From: Oscillospiraceae bacterium
Lineage (GTDB): Bacteria; Bacillota_A; Clostridia; Oscillospirales; Oscillospiraceae
Assembly: GCA_017455225.1 (NCBI GenBank)
Contig: JAFTBL010000159.1
Span: 1-7,779, forward strand
DNA length: 7,779 nt
Reading direction: 5' to 3'
Of the stretch, positions 1 to 6,650 are shown piece by piece. Made by a program: the position numbers and the translations under genes. Positions within the stretch are counted from its first letter, which is position 1. Each line of letters begins with the position of its first letter. The notes under the pieces were generated by a model. The model worked only from the letters and a program-made list of their open reading frames with translations. It was not told where the DNA came from and made no database searches.

Positions 1-2
1 AG

Positions 3-302
3 ACGCTGCAGCAGGATCTGGTGAACGTGATGGAGAAGATCATTCCGGAGTGCCGGTATGAGGGGATGTACCTCCATCCCGGCCCCAAGGCGCTGGCGTT
101 TGCTCTGGAGCATGATGAGGACGCATGGGGCTGCCACAATACGGACGCGCACCTGCGCTCGTCCATCATCGGCAGAAGTGAAACGATCGTGATTGAGAAC
201 GGCGAGCTGGATCTGGGCGAGTTCGGCTTCATCCACTTCATTGACTTTGACAACACCCGTGCCCGTCAGCGGACGGTGCAGGTCATGGTCATCGGCGAAT
301 AA
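3..302 (+). CDS. Unidentified protein, C-terminal 99 residues only
   Basis: This is the 3' end of a gene that begins before the window: the frame is open from the first bases and ends at TAA 300-302. I do not recognise the family. The visible part starts with a helix-like stretch (DLVNVMEKIIPE), then YLHPGPKALAFALEHDEDA, then HNTDAHLRSSIIGRSE, and ends in alternating hydrophobic residues that suggest beta strands (GEFGFIHFIDFDN, RTVQVMVIGE). There is no membrane segment and no obvious signal, so it is probably cytoplasmic. Several His and Asp residues (in LHPG, CHNTDAH, DFDN) could bind a metal, but that is a guess. It lies 22 bases before the AraA-like isomerase gene and is probably co-transcribed with it, so a role in sugar metabolism is inferred from context only. 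The reading frame is secure; the function is unknown. Confidence 0.7.
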   Translation, partial: TLQQDLVNVMEKIIPECRYEGMYLHPGPKALAFALEHDEDAWGCHNTDAHLRSSIIGRSETIVIENGELDLGEFGFIHFIDFDNTRARQRTVQVMVIGE

Positions 303-324
303 GAAAGAAAAAGGACATAGAGAT

Positions 325-1680
325 ATGAAAATCGGGTTGTTGCCACTTTACATAGATATTTACGACATCAGCAGTCCCCATGTAAGACCCCGTATGAAGG
401 CGTTTTATGAAAAGATCGCTTCGGATTTTGAAGCTCGGGGCGTTCAGGTGGAGCGCACGGCAGATTTCTGCCGGTTGAAGGCGGAGTTTGCTAAGGCGGT
501 ATCGCAGTTTGAAGCGGCGGCGGTGGACGCCATTGTGACGCTGCACATGGCCTATTCCCCCTCGCTGGAGGCCATCGAGGCGCTGACCGGCACGAAGCTG
601 CCCATCGTGGTGCTGGACACCACGGAGACGCTGACCTTTACCGCAGAGCAGAGCCCCGGGGAGATCATGTATAACCACGGCATCCATGGCGTGATGGATC
701 TGTGCAGCATGCTCACGCGTTACGGCAAGCCCTACGCCATTGCGGCGGGACACAACGCCCTGACGGACGTGGTGGGAGAGGCCTGCGGACTGGTGCGCGC
801 GGCGGTGGCGGCACAGGCCGTTTCCGGCGCCCATGTAGGGCTCATCGGCGGTGCGTTTGCCGGCATGGGCGACTTTGCGGTGGAGCCGGCGGAGCTCCGT
901 GAGCGGTTCGGTATCACCGTGGAGGCGCTGGAACCGACGGAGCTGGCGGACTATGCCGCCAGGGTTGGCACAGCGGAGATCGGGGCGGAGTATGAGCAAG
1001 ACCGGGAGCGGTTCGATTTCCCGAAGGAGATCGATGTGGACGCCTATAAGAGAAGCGTTGCGGTGGGCCTGGGCCTGCGCAAGTGTGTAAAGGAAAAAGG
1101 CTTGACGGCGTTTTCCGTGAATTTCCGCACGGTGAAGGAAATGCCGTTCATTGAGTGTTGCAAGGCCATGGAACGGGGCATCGGCTACGCCGGTGAGGGC
1201 GACGGGCTGACCTCCGCCTTTGTAGGAGCTCTGCTGCAGGGATATCCGGAGACCAACTTTGTGGAGATCTTTTGCCCCGACTGGCAAAACGATATGCTGT
1301 TTCTCAGCCACATGGGCGAGATGAACTACCGCATCGCGGACACGAAGCCGCTGGTGGCGTACAAGGGCGGGTTTGTAGACACCTATTCCGCCTACGCCCG
1401 TATGAAGGGCGGCAAGGGCGTGTATGTGAACGTGAGCCGGGGCAGAGACGAGTATCAGCTGCTGCTTTCAGAGGCGGAGATGATTTCGTACGAGAAGGAC
1501 AACTTTGAAAACTCCATGCGCGGCTGGATGAAGCCCTGTAACGGCAAGACCACGGCGGCATTTCTGAAGGCGCTCAGCGTCCACGGCGCCACTCACCACA
1601 GCGCCTTCGTCTACGGCGCCACGGTGGAGGAACTGGCATATTTTGGCGCTCTGCTTTCTCTGAAAACCGTGGTACTATGA
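325..1680 (+). CDS. L-arabinose/L-fucose isomerase superfamily protein (AraA-like)
   Basis: This 451-residue protein probably interconverts an aldose and a ketose in the cytoplasm using a divalent metal, normally Mn2+. Comparison with E. coli AraA from memory places the key residues: GIGYAGEGD at 285-293 gives Glu291 (AraA Glu306), FVEIF at 312-316 gives Glu314 (Glu333), LSHM at 327-330 gives His329 (His350), and GATHHSAF at 421-428 gives His424/His425 (the His449/His450 pair). The N-terminal part (MKIGLLPLYI, then VDAIVTLHMAYSPS near 67-80) fits the Rossmann-like domain of this fold. It is about 50 residues shorter than classical AraA and clearly divergent, so the substrate may not be arabinose; no araB or araD is visible nearby. 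The start at ATG 325 is chosen because AAGGA at 311-315 sits 9 bases upstream and the protein begins directly at the first beta strand. An in-frame start at 193 would overlap the previous gene and add 44 unrelated residues. It probably belongs to the same operon as the flanking genes. Confidence 0.88.
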   Translation: MKIGLLPLYIDIYDISSPHVRPRMKAFYEKIASDFEARGVQVERTADFCRLKAEFAKAVSQFEAAAVDAIVTLHMAYSPSLEAIEALTGTKLPIVVLDTTETLTFTAEQSPGEIMYNHGIHGVMDLCSMLTRYGKPYAIAAGHNALTDVVGEACGLVRAAVAAQAVSGAHVGLIGGAFAGMGDFAVEPAELRERFGITVEALEPTELADYAARVGTAEIGAEYEQDRERFDFPKEIDVDAYKRSVAVGLGLRKCVKEKGLTAFSVNFRTVKEMPFIECCKAMERGIGYAGEGDGLTSAFVGALLQGYPETNFVEIFCPDWQNDMLFLSHMGEMNYRIADTKPLVAYKGGFVDTYSAYARMKGGKGVYVNVSRGRDEYQLLLSEAEMISYEKDNFENSMRGWMKPCNGKTTAAFLKALSVHGATHHSAFVYGATVEELAYFGALLSLKTVVL

Positions 1681-1720
1681 AGAAAACAGAGGCGCGGCGG
1701 TGATCTTCGGCGTGGGCGCC

Positions 1721-1725
1721 GGAGG
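1721..1725 (+). promoter_or_regulatory. Shine-Dalgarno site supporting a GTG start at 1734
   Basis: GGAGG lies 8 bases before GTG 1734, which is ideal spacing. It is the best ribosome-binding site near the start of the Gfo/Idh/MocA gene and is the reason for choosing the GTG start over ATG 1785. The latter has only GAGG at 1769-1772, 12 bases upstream. Confidence 0.65.
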
Positions 1726-1733
1726 ATATAAAA

Positions 1734-3083
1734 GTGAAGAAGCACAGGCAAGATTTCGAGGAAATGCGAGGAAATGATAAAAAGATGAGAAAGATCAGAG
1801 TCGGCGTGATGGGCGCCTATCGCGGCAGCAGCATGATCAACTACTGCGCCATCGCGGACAATGCGGAAGTGGTGGCGATCTGCGACCGGTGGAAGGAGAG
1901 CCTTGCCATCCAGCGGGAGCTGCACAAGGATCTGCCGATCACCTTTTACAATAATTTTGACGATTTTATCAAGCACGATATGGACGCGGGGGTGCTGGCC
2001 AACTACGCCCATGAGCATGCGCCGTTTGCCATTGCGGCGATGAAAGCAGGCAAGCACGTGTTCTCCGAGGTGGTGCCGGTGCAGACCATGAAGGAGGCGG
2101 TGGAGCTGATCGAGGCGGTGGAGCAGACCGGCAAGGTCTACGCCTATGGGGAGAACTACTGCTATATGGGCGGCACGTACGAGATGAAGCGGCTTTATCA
2201 AAAAGGTGAGATTGGTGAGCTGGAGTACGCCGAATGCGAGTATATCCACAACGGCGAAACGATTTGGCCCAGCATTACCTACGGCGACCCCGACCACTGG
2301 CGCAACCGGATGTATTCCACCTTCTACTGCACCCATTCGCTGGGACCGGTGATCCATTCCACCGGGCTGCGTCCGGTCATCGTGACGGGCTTTGAAAGCA
2401 CCATGAGCCAGCGTCGGCTCCGCGTGGGCGCCAAGTGCGGTTCCTTCGGCATTGAGATGGTGGAGTTGGAAAACGGCGCCATCGTCAGGAGTGTGCACGG
2501 GGGACTTTATAAGAACTCCATCTGGTATAACATGTACGGATCCAAAGGACGGATGGAAACGGCCCGTAAGGACGCGGATCAGGGCGAATACAGGCGGATA
2601 TATATCAACGTGGACGCTTACGACGGCGAGTACGTCAAGCGCCCTGCCAAGACGTATCTGCCCCAGCGGGACATGGATGAAAAGTGCAAGAATTTCGGCC
2701 ACGGCGGCTCGGACTTCTACTCCATGTGGCACTTCATCGAAAAACTCCGGGGCAACCCGGAGGCGGATACCATCGACGTGTACGAGGCCCTGGATATGTT
2801 TTTGCCGGGTCTTTTCGCCTACCGCTCCATTTTAGCCGGAGGCGTGCCCATGGACATTCCGGATCTGCGCAATAAGGCGGAGCGAGAGAAGTGGCGCAAC
2901 GACGTGGCCTGCACAGATCCCGACAAGGCGGGCGACCAGCTGCTGCCCACCTGCAAGCTGGGCACACCGGATATCCCCACAGAGGTGTACGAGAAGGTTG
3001 CGAAGTTGTGGGAAGCGGAAAAGTACGCCAAAGACGGCTATATGCAGAAAGCATTCAAGCAGGGGGAGGGGACCAACGCATGA
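1734..3083 (+). CDS. Gfo/Idh/MocA-fold NAD-binding protein, GH109-like (oxidoreductase or redox glycosidase)
   Basis: The 449-residue protein has an N-terminal Rossmann domain: GVMGAYRG at 24-31 is the dinucleotide loop, and Asp51 at the end of the second strand (VVAICDRW) suits NAD binding. A C-terminal alpha/beta domain follows. The usual Glu-Lys-Pro motif is Glu112-Val-Val, so the customary catalytic Lys is missing. Other motifs match my recollection of GH109 NAD-dependent alpha-N-acetylgalactosaminidases: GENYCY at 139-144, KGEIGELEYAE at 157-167 leading to YIHN at 170-173, YCTHSLGP at 198-205, GHGGSDF at 322-328 and IDVYEAL at 347-353. GH109 enzymes cleave glycosides through transient oxidation by bound NAD. 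A 3-keto-forming dehydrogenase or an epimerase remains possible. No signal peptide is seen, so it is probably cytoplasmic. The gene follows the AraA-like gene by 53 bases and overlaps the next gene by four. The family is certain, the GH109-like role tentative. The start is uncertain: ATG 1785 (432 residues, beginning MRKIRVGVMGA) fits family length, whereas GTG 1734 has the better ribosome-binding site. Confidence 0.88.
   Translation: MKKHRQDFEEMRGNDKKMRKIRVGVMGAYRGSSMINYCAIADNAEVVAICDRWKESLAIQRELHKDLPITFYNNFDDFIKHDMDAGVLANYAHEHAPFAIAAMKAGKHVFSEVVPVQTMKEAVELIEAVEQTGKVYAYGENYCYMGGTYEMKRLYQKGEIGELEYAECEYIHNGETIWPSITYGDPDHWRNRMYSTFYCTHSLGPVIHSTGLRPVIVTGFESTMSQRRLRVGAKCGSFGIEMVELENGAIVRSVHGGLYKNSIWYNMYGSKGRMETARKDADQGEYRRIYINVDAYDGEYVKRPAKTYLPQRDMDEKCKNFGHGGSDFYSMWHFIEKLRGNPEADTIDVYEALDMFLPGLFAYRSILAGGVPMDIPDLRNKAEREKWRNDVACTDPDKAGDQLLPTCKLGTPDIPTEVYEKVAKLWEAEKYAKDGYMQKAFKQGEGTNA
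1757..1776 (+). repeat. Perfect 10-bp tandem duplication
   Basis: CGAGGAAATG occurs twice back to back (1757-1766 and 1767-1776). Each copy contains a GAGG and an ATG. It lies between the two possible starts of the Gfo/Idh/MocA gene. Ten is not a multiple of three, so gain or loss of one copy would change the reading frame set by GTG 1734 but leave a start at ATG 1785 unaffected. Confidence 0.9.
3061..3071 (+). promoter_or_regulatory. Purine-rich ribosome-binding site inside the upstream gene
   Basis: AGGGGGAGGGG ends 8 bases before ATG 3080. It lies within the last codons of the Gfo/Idh/MocA gene and fixes the start of the TIM-barrel isomerase gene at 3080, giving an ATGA start/stop overlap at 3080-3083. 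Confidence 0.75.
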
Positions 3084-3985
3084 AGTTAGCGACCACCACC
3101 GGCGATTTTGCCCAATATGCGGCAACGTGGGAAGAATGTGTGCAGTGGATCCACGACGCGGGTTTTCGGTACATCGACTTCGGCGGCGCCGGCGACCGCG
3201 CGTTTGTGCGGGACGACGGTTGGCAGGATCGGGCAAAGCGGCTGAATGACTACGCGCAGAATCTGGGCATGCAGTTTGTCCAGATGCACTCGCCGGACGG
3301 GATAAACCCGCTGGATCCGGTACGGCAGGATGAGCTGGTGGCCATGACGAACCGCTCCATTGAGGTCTGCGCGGTGATGGGTATCTCCCAAACGGTGGTA
3401 CACCCCGGCACCTGGCCGGGTATGACGAAAGAGGAGTTTTTCAAGGAAAACCGCGCCTTTTTCAGCCGCCTGTTCCCCAGCATGGAGAAAACGGGGGTGA
3501 ACGTTCTGGTGGAGAACACCACGAGGAAGAACGTCCCGCCGGATACTTACGACCTCTTTACCGGCGAGGATATGGCGGAATTTCTCCGCTACGTCAACCA
3601 TCCCCTGCTCCATGCCGTATGGGACACGGGTCACGGCAACGTGGACGGACCGCAGTATGAGAACATCGTGGCGCTGGGGAAAGAGCTGTACGGCCTCCAT
3701 ATACACGACAACAACGGCTGGGCGGATGAACACTCCATTCCGTATTTCGGCACGCTGAGCCTGGACGGCTTGATGCACGGTCTGCTGGACGTGGGCTATC
3801 AGGGCTATTTCACCTTTGAGGCGATCCGGGCGCTGGAGTATAAGAACGGGCAGGCACCGCGGTACAAATTTGAAGGAGACCGGCGGCTGCGCCACCCGAC
3901 GGCGGAGCTGCAGATGGCGGCGGAAAAGCTGCTGTATGCCATCGGCAAGCACTGCCTGACGGCTTACGATGTTTTTGAAGGATAG
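3080..3985 (+). CDS. Sugar phosphate isomerase/epimerase, xylose isomerase-like TIM barrel (AP endonuclease 2 family)
   Basis: This 301-residue protein has the size and layout of Pfam AP_endonuc_2 / COG1082 enzymes, cytoplasmic TIM barrels that use a divalent metal to isomerise, epimerise or cleave sugars and keto-sugars. Likely metal or active-site residues sit at the ends of predicted strands: His70 (FVQMH), His108 (TVVHPG), Glu145 (NVLVENT), Asp182 and His185 (WDTGHGN), His207/His209 (GLHIHDNN) and Glu247 (FTFEAIR). These match the E-D-H-E set of the family, so it looks catalytically intact. The start at 3080 overlaps the stop of the preceding gene (ATGA), a sign of translational coupling, so the two proteins are probably made in matched amounts and may act in sequence. 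Relatives paired with Gfo/Idh/MocA genes include E. coli YcjR, a 3-keto-sugar epimerase, and the catalytic subunits of C-glycoside deglycosidases. The substrate cannot be assigned. An in-frame start at 2891 is rejected because it lies deep inside the previous gene. Confidence 0.9.
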   Translation: MKLATTTGDFAQYAATWEECVQWIHDAGFRYIDFGGAGDRAFVRDDGWQDRAKRLNDYAQNLGMQFVQMHSPDGINPLDPVRQDELVAMTNRSIEVCAVMGISQTVVHPGTWPGMTKEEFFKENRAFFSRLFPSMEKTGVNVLVENTTRKNVPPDTYDLFTGEDMAEFLRYVNHPLLHAVWDTGHGNVDGPQYENIVALGKELYGLHIHDNNGWADEHSIPYFGTLSLDGLMHGLLDVGYQGYFTFEAIRALEYKNGQAPRYKFEGDRRLRHPTAELQMAAEKLLYAIGKHCLTAYDVFEG

Positions 3986-3988
3986 GGA

Positions 3989-3993
3989 GGAGG
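3989..3993 (+). promoter_or_regulatory. Shine-Dalgarno site deciding the start at 4002
   Basis: GGAGG, within the longer run GGGAGGAGG, ends 8 bases before ATG 4002. It supports that start over the in-frame ATG at 3969, which lies inside the upstream gene and has no comparable site. Confidence 0.75.
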
Positions 3994-4001
3994 ACGACAC
4001 G

Positions 4002-4949
4002 ATGAACCATGAAAAAATGTGGGCGTATCTGATGCACCTGTCCACCAATATGTGGAGCGAGCCGGGCGCCGCCTATACGCCGGGGAACGGCGCCCCCTGG
4101 CAGGACCATCTGACCACCGAGGACGAGGTGTGGAAAAAGGTGATTGACTTCCTTCCCGGCTGCGGTTTTAATACCGTGCTCATCGACGTGGGCGACGGCG
4201 TGGAGTTTGAATCCCACCCGGAGGTGTCCATCCCCGGCGCGTGGTCGAAGGAAAAGCTGAAGGCGGAGTTGGATCGCATTCGCTCTCTGGGCATGACGCC
4301 CCTGCCAAAGCTGAACTTTTCGGCAGGGCACGACGCTTGGCTCAAGGTCTATTCCCGCATGGTATCCACGCCCCAGTACTATCAGGTGTGCGAGGATCTC
4401 ATCCGCGAGGTGGCGGAGCTATTTGACCATCCGGCGTATTTCCACCTGGGGCTCGACGAGGAGTGGGATCAGGGTACGGAGAACATGAAGATCGTCCGTC
4501 CCCGCCGCATCTGGTGGCACGACGTGAACTTCCTCTTTGGCGTGTGCGACAAGGTGGGCGCCCGCCCGTGGGTGTGGGCCGATCCCTGCTATGCAGATCC
4601 TGAGGACTATTGCAGGAACATGTCCAAGGACGCGCTGCAGAGCAACTGGTACTACGGCACCCTGCGCAAAAACAAGGACGGCAGCTATCAGAAGATCGAG
4701 GTGGAGACCTATCGCATCCTGGAAAAAGCCGGCTTTGATCAGGTACCCACCAGCAGCGCGCTGTCCCGGTGGTATAACGCCTCGGAGAACATGGAGATGG
4801 GAAAAGAAGTCATCGCGCCGGAGCGGCTGAAGGGCTATCTCACCTGCTCATGGTATTTCGCCTACGACAGATACTATTACGCCATGCTGCACGAGGCCCA
4901 TCTGTTTAAGCTCGCCAAGCAGAAAAACTATCCGGAAGAATGTAAATAG
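4002..4949 (+). CDS. Probable TIM-barrel glycoside hydrolase-like protein (GH20-like motif), function unknown
   Basis: This 315-residue protein appears to be a single TIM barrel. Strand-like segments include GFNTVLIDVGDGV (55-67), GMTPLPKLNFS (97-107), AYFHLGLDEEWD (145-156), ARPWVWADP (187-195) and ALQSNWYYG (211-219). The stretch FHLGLDEE at 147-154 resembles the H-x-G-G-D-E motif of GH20 beta-N-acetylhexosaminidases, where Asp-Glu is catalytic, so Asp152 and Glu153 are candidate catalytic residues. Many Trp and Tyr residues (Trp171, Trp172, Trp190, Trp192, Trp216, Tyr217, Tyr218, Trp284) suit a sugar-binding pocket. It lacks a signal peptide and the extra N-terminal domain common in GH20, so it should be cytoplasmic and act on imported material. 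It follows the isomerase gene by 16 bases and precedes the binding-protein gene by 35. I do not recognise an exact family; it could instead be a non-hydrolytic sugar-binding barrel. The coding call is secure; the glycosidase role is an inference. Confidence 0.8.
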   Translation: MNHEKMWAYLMHLSTNMWSEPGAAYTPGNGAPWQDHLTTEDEVWKKVIDFLPGCGFNTVLIDVGDGVEFESHPEVSIPGAWSKEKLKAELDRIRSLGMTPLPKLNFSAGHDAWLKVYSRMVSTPQYYQVCEDLIREVAELFDHPAYFHLGLDEEWDQGTENMKIVRPRRIWWHDVNFLFGVCDKVGARPWVWADPCYADPEDYCRNMSKDALQSNWYYGTLRKNKDGSYQKIEVETYRILEKAGFDQVPTSSALSRWYNASENMEMGKEVIAPERLKGYLTCSWYFAYDRYYYAMLHEAHLFKLAKQKNYPEECK

Positions 4950-4984
4950 AAACCGCGTGTGGAAAAAGGAAGGAGAATCCAGAC

Positions 4985-6589
4985 ATGAAAAAGAATACGA
5001 CCGTTAAGCGCGTGATGGGTATTGTGCTGGCAGTGGTGTTGACGCTGGGACTGCTGGCAGGCTGCGGCGGCACGACCGATCCCGGCGCCGGCAACAGCGG
5101 CAAGCTGACCATCGGTATCCCCCAATCCGCCGTGGTGACGGACTACTATAACAACTCTTTTACCAAGTACATTGAGGAGAAGCTGGGCGCCGAGGTGGAA
5201 TTCGAGCTGTTCAGCAATGCCAACGAAGCCATGAACCAGCTCTCTTTGATGTGCGCCGCCGGCGATGAGCTGCCGGATGTGCTGATTGGTTTTTCCAACA
5301 TGAGCGGTTCGCTGATGTACGAGTATGGCGAGGACGGTTTCTTCATTGACCTGAAGGACCTCATTGACCAGTACGGTACGGAGTTCAAGGCACATATGGA
5401 GGCGCTGCCCAAGGACGAGTATGACCGGGTGATGGATTTTATCACCAAGCCCGATACCGGCGCCATTTACGGCCTGCCCACCTACAGCGCGGTGACGATC
5501 TCCGACTATATGCAAAACCAGATGTACATCAACCAGCAGTGGCTCAACACGCTGGGACTGGAAGCTCCCACCAACATCGACGAGCTGTACGACGTGCTGG
5601 TGGCGTTCCGGGACGAGGATCCCAACAACAACGGCAAGGCGGATGAACTGCCGATGCTTTCTTCGGGCATCTACTATTGGATCATCAACGCATTCGTCTA
5701 TTATGACAGCAAAAATCCCTACAATATCACTGACGGCACGGTGTGGGCGCCCACCGTTTCTGAGGAATACCGCCAGGCGCTTTCCTACCTGTGCAAGCTC
5801 TATAACGAGGGGCTGATGAAGTTTGATATGCCCGCCAACGACGCCAAGAGCACCATTTCCGGCAACGGAACCACGGCGCGGGTAGGTATCTGGTGCGGCA
5901 ACCCGCAAACCGGCGCCAACGCTTCTTCCCAGGTGCTGGATCAGTACGAGGTGCTGGAGCCGCTGGCGGACGCGACGGGCGAGGGCGGTTATCTGGTGGA
6001 GTGGCCCCGCGACTTGCTGCTGACCGGCCACATCACCAAGGACTGCAAAGATCCGGCGCTGGCCATGCGTTTTCTGGACATCTGCTATAACGACGGTGTT
6101 GTGACCCGCCGCCGCCACGGCGAAGAGGGCACCAACTGGGTCTGGGCCGAGGAAGCGCAGCCCAACATCTTCTTCGGTATGAGCCATATCAAGGTACTTG
6201 ACGGCGATTTGTTCAACTCCAACAACGTCACGTGGGGCTCGCTCATGCCCAGCATTTATACGGATGAAAACTATCTCACCATTGCGTCCGACACCGGCAT
6301 CGGAAAGGAATACGCCCGTATGCTCCACGCGCAAACCGAACTGGCGCAGAGCTGGCGCAAGCCGGAGCAGACCGTGGTCGACCTGAAGCTGACGCTGGAA
6401 GAACGCGCCGAGCGGGAAAACATCAACGGCAAGCTCAACACCACCACATCCCAGTATTTCGGTATGTTCCTTTCCGGCCAGATGGATCCCGCCAAGGACG
6501 CCGATTGGAGCAAGTACGTCGACGACATGGGGGCGTGCGGTCTGTCCCGGCTGGCAGAGATCTATCAGGCGGCGTATGACAGACAGTGA
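4985..6589 (+). CDS. ABC transporter extracellular solute-binding lipoprotein (LplA-like)
   Basis: This 534-residue protein captures a sugar outside the membrane and delivers it to the permeases. The N-terminus is a lipoprotein signal: positive region KKNTTVKR (2-9), hydrophobic core about 10-24, and lipobox LAGC at 24-27 with Cys27 as the lipidated residue. Features of large Firmicutes binding proteins of the LplA/YtcQ type include QQWLNTLGLEAPTNIDEL (184-201), the Asp/Asn-rich loop DPNNNGKADE (212-221), which resembles a calcium-binding loop, a YLCKLYNEGL segment in the middle, and a C-terminus ending GLSRLAEIYQAAYDRQ. The length is normal for this group, compared with about 400-450 for smaller sugar-binding proteins. 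GGAG at 4972-4975 lies 9 bases before ATG 4985. The permease genes follow directly, and the enzyme genes upstream are on the same strand 35 bases away, suggesting that the imported ligand is their substrate. Ligand identity is unknown, most likely a glycoside or oligosaccharide. Confidence 0.93.
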   Translation: MKKNTTVKRVMGIVLAVVLTLGLLAGCGGTTDPGAGNSGKLTIGIPQSAVVTDYYNNSFTKYIEEKLGAEVEFELFSNANEAMNQLSLMCAAGDELPDVLIGFSNMSGSLMYEYGEDGFFIDLKDLIDQYGTEFKAHMEALPKDEYDRVMDFITKPDTGAIYGLPTYSAVTISDYMQNQMYINQQWLNTLGLEAPTNIDELYDVLVAFRDEDPNNNGKADELPMLSSGIYYWIINAFVYYDSKNPYNITDGTVWAPTVSEEYRQALSYLCKLYNEGLMKFDMPANDAKSTISGNGTTARVGIWCGNPQTGANASSQVLDQYEVLEPLADATGEGGYLVEWPRDLLLTGHITKDCKDPALAMRFLDICYNDGVVTRRRHGEEGTNWVWAEEAQPNIFFGMSHIKVLDGDLFNSNNVTWGSLMPSIYTDENYLTIASDTGIGKEYARMLHAQTELAQSWRKPEQTVVDLKLTLEERAERENINGKLNTTTSQYFGMFLSGQMDPAKDADWSKYVDDMGACGLSRLAEIYQAAYDRQ

Positions 6590-6650
6590 GCACCGCCTTT
6601 TCCCAACCAGGCATTGCCAGATATAGAAGACACAGAAAGGATGCTGAAGA

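Noticed and set aside
289..1311. A 340-codon open frame on the - strand opposite the AraA-like gene.
   Set aside because: It is a shadow of a + strand gene with a complete set of active-site residues.
1692..1720. Possible hairpin between GGCGC (1692-1696) and GCGCC (1716-1720) in the gap after the AraA-like gene.
   Set aside because: The stem is only 5 bp with a 19-base loop and no T-run follows, so it is not supported as a terminator.
1611..2732. A 373-codon open frame on the - strand opposite the Gfo/Idh/MocA gene.
   Set aside because: The + strand product has clear family motifs; the - strand product is rich in His, Val and Arg without a recognisable domain, as expected for a shadow frame.
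3086..4048. A 320-codon open frame on the - strand opposite the TIM-barrel isomerase gene.
   Set aside because: No family motif is visible, and the + strand gene is well supported by its metal-site residues and ribosome-binding site.
4950..4984. The 35-base gap before the binding-protein gene was checked for an internal promoter.
   Set aside because: It is too short and purine-rich; only the ribosome-binding site is supported.
6590..6650. The 61-base gap after the binding-protein gene was checked for a hairpin or promoter.
   Set aside because: I see no stable inverted repeat and no convincing -35/-10 pair; only a ribosome-binding site for the permease gene.
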